From Planctomycetaceae bacterium (GTDB lineage Bacteria > Planctomycetota > Planctomycetia > Pirellulales > Thermoguttaceae), in contig JAISQH010000670.1 in the NCBI GenBank assembly GCA_031274385.1, forward strand, positions 1-5,292: DNA of 5,292 nt. Reading direction: 5' to 3'. This document shows, piece after piece, positions 4,603-5,292 of the stretch. The position numbers and the translations under genes were made by a program. The notes beneath the pieces are model-generated. The model saw nothing but the letters and a program-made list of their open reading frames with translations, ran no database searches and was not told the DNA's origin. The stretch's first letter is position 1, and every line of letters begins with the position of its first letter.

Positions 4603-5187
4603 ATGTCAGTACTCGTATTGAAACCCGCCCCTGATTTTAAGGCGACGGCAGTGTTGCCCAATTCCACGTTCAAACAGATTTCGCTTTCCGATTATCGGGG
4701 CAAACATGTTTTGCTTTTCTTTTATCCGCTTGATTTCACGTTCGTCTGTCCGACGGAAATCATTGCTTTTTCCGAAGCATCAGCGGAATTTGAAAAACTA
4801 GGTGTTCAGATTCTGGCTTGTTCTGTTGACAGCGAATTCACGCACCTCGCCTGGATTAACACGCCGCGAAAACAAGGCGGACTCGGCGGAATCAAATATC
4901 CGCTCATCTCCGATCTCAAACGGGAAATTGCCAAATCTTACGATGTTCTTTGTGATGACGGTATGGCTGTTCGCGGCATTTTCCTGATTAACAAGGAAGG
5001 AATCGTCATGCACCAAACCGTCAACGCCCCGCCCATCGGACGGAATGTCGAAGAAGAATTGCGAACCGTCAAGGCTCTTCTCTTTTTCGAGAAAAACGGC
5101 GAAGTTTGTCCCGCCAACTGGCAGGAAGGCAAAGCCGGAATCAATACCCAAAAAAGCCGCGATTATTTCGAGAAAGAATACAAATAA
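4603..5187 (+). CDS. Typical 2-Cys peroxiredoxin (Prx1/AhpC subfamily)
   Basis: A 194-residue cytoplasmic thiol peroxidase that reduces hydrogen peroxide, alkyl hydroperoxides and probably peroxynitrite. The peroxidatic Cys49 sits in YPLDFTFVCPTE, with Pro42, Thr46 and Arg124 completing the active site. The resolving Cys169 is in GEVCPANW near the C-terminus, so the enzyme should form intersubunit disulfides as an obligate dimer, often a decamer. GGLG (92-95) and the C-terminal YF (188-189, in RDYFEKEYK) are both present. These mark the hyperoxidation-sensitive class seen in eukaryotic and cyanobacterial 2-Cys Prx, and are absent from typical enteric AhpC. Length and both ends fit the family, so the gene is complete. 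It starts at ATG 4603 behind a good Shine-Dalgarno. No ahpF or thioredoxin reductase gene is adjacent, so the electron donor (probably thioredoxin) is encoded elsewhere. No intrinsic terminator is visible in the 105 bases after the stop. Confidence 0.95.
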   Translation: MSVLVLKPAPDFKATAVLPNSTFKQISLSDYRGKHVLLFFYPLDFTFVCPTEIIAFSEASAEFEKLGVQILACSVDSEFTHLAWINTPRKQGGLGGIKYPLISDLKREIAKSYDVLCDDGMAVRGIFLINKEGIVMHQTVNAPPIGRNVEEELRTVKALLFFEKNGEVCPANWQEGKAGINTQKSRDYFEKEYK

Positions 5188-5265
5188 TCGTCTCAAAATA
5201 TCCAACCAAGTCATTTCAGCCTTCGCTCATACTCTTTGTACTTTGAGTTTTCGGTTTTAGAGTTC

Positions 5266-5292
5266 ACGCAGGAATGAGGCTTGAGGCAGCAG
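5266..5292. repeat. Possible degenerate heptamer array at the window edge
   Basis: acgcagg, aatgagg, cttgagg and the start of a fourth unit (cagcag) share a NNNNAGG/GAGG pattern with 7-base spacing. It is cut off by the end of the window and may be chance. The rest of 5188-5265 shows no gene, RNA or terminator that I can support. Confidence 0.25.

Noticed and set aside
4798..5214. 138-codon ORF antisense to the peroxiredoxin gene
   Set aside because: Complete shadow of a well-supported family gene with a Shine-Dalgarno on the other strand.

Overview
The window looks like a piece of a planctomycete chromosome. The main reason is the protein on the minus strand at about 1.3-3.3 kb. It has a signal peptide, a long Pro/Ser/Thr/Asn/Gln-rich linker, a cysteine cluster and a C-terminal beta-barrel ending in Phe, and it resembles the OmpL-like 'putative beta-barrel porin-2' (BBP2) proteins that are abundant in Pirellula/Rhodopirellula-type bacteria. 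The AT-rich intergenic DNA would fit one of the lower-GC, possibly gut-associated, planctomycete lineages. That is inference; no rRNA or other phylogenetic marker is present.

Layout. 1-228: non-coding and crowded with short repeats (a ctttgtg tandem motif, a perfect 8-bp GC-rich hairpin, a heptamer array that runs into the ilvE stop codon). 229-1080 (minus): branched-chain amino acid aminotransferase of the short fold-type IV class, ilvE. 1081-1321: AT-rich spacer with an octamer array and a G-rich heptamer array. 1322-3325 (minus): the porin-like outer membrane protein; the reading frame stays open up to 3409. 3326-3729: porin upstream region with several hairpins, one followed by a T-run on the minus strand. 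3730-4378: a small unknown ORF interrupted or ended by a roughly 350-bp MITE-like element with perfect 26-bp terminal inverted repeats. Beyond the element lies an open reading frame that can be joined in frame with the first part. 4379-4602: a second copy of the ctttgtg repeat, then a candidate promoter and a clear Shine-Dalgarno site. 4603-5187 (plus): a typical 2-Cys peroxiredoxin with the GGLG and YF motifs of the hyperoxidation-sensitive class. 5188-5292: a short tail with no gene.

The three well-supported genes (amino acid metabolism, outer membrane transport, peroxide defence) do not form an obvious pathway. ilvE and the porin gene share a strand but are 241 bp apart, and the peroxiredoxin gene appears to be a single-gene unit. 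I see no new defence or biosynthetic system. The most interesting parts are the inverted-repeat element and the gene it seems to split, the hairpins ahead of the porin, and the unusual density of different short tandem repeats in nearly every intergenic gap.
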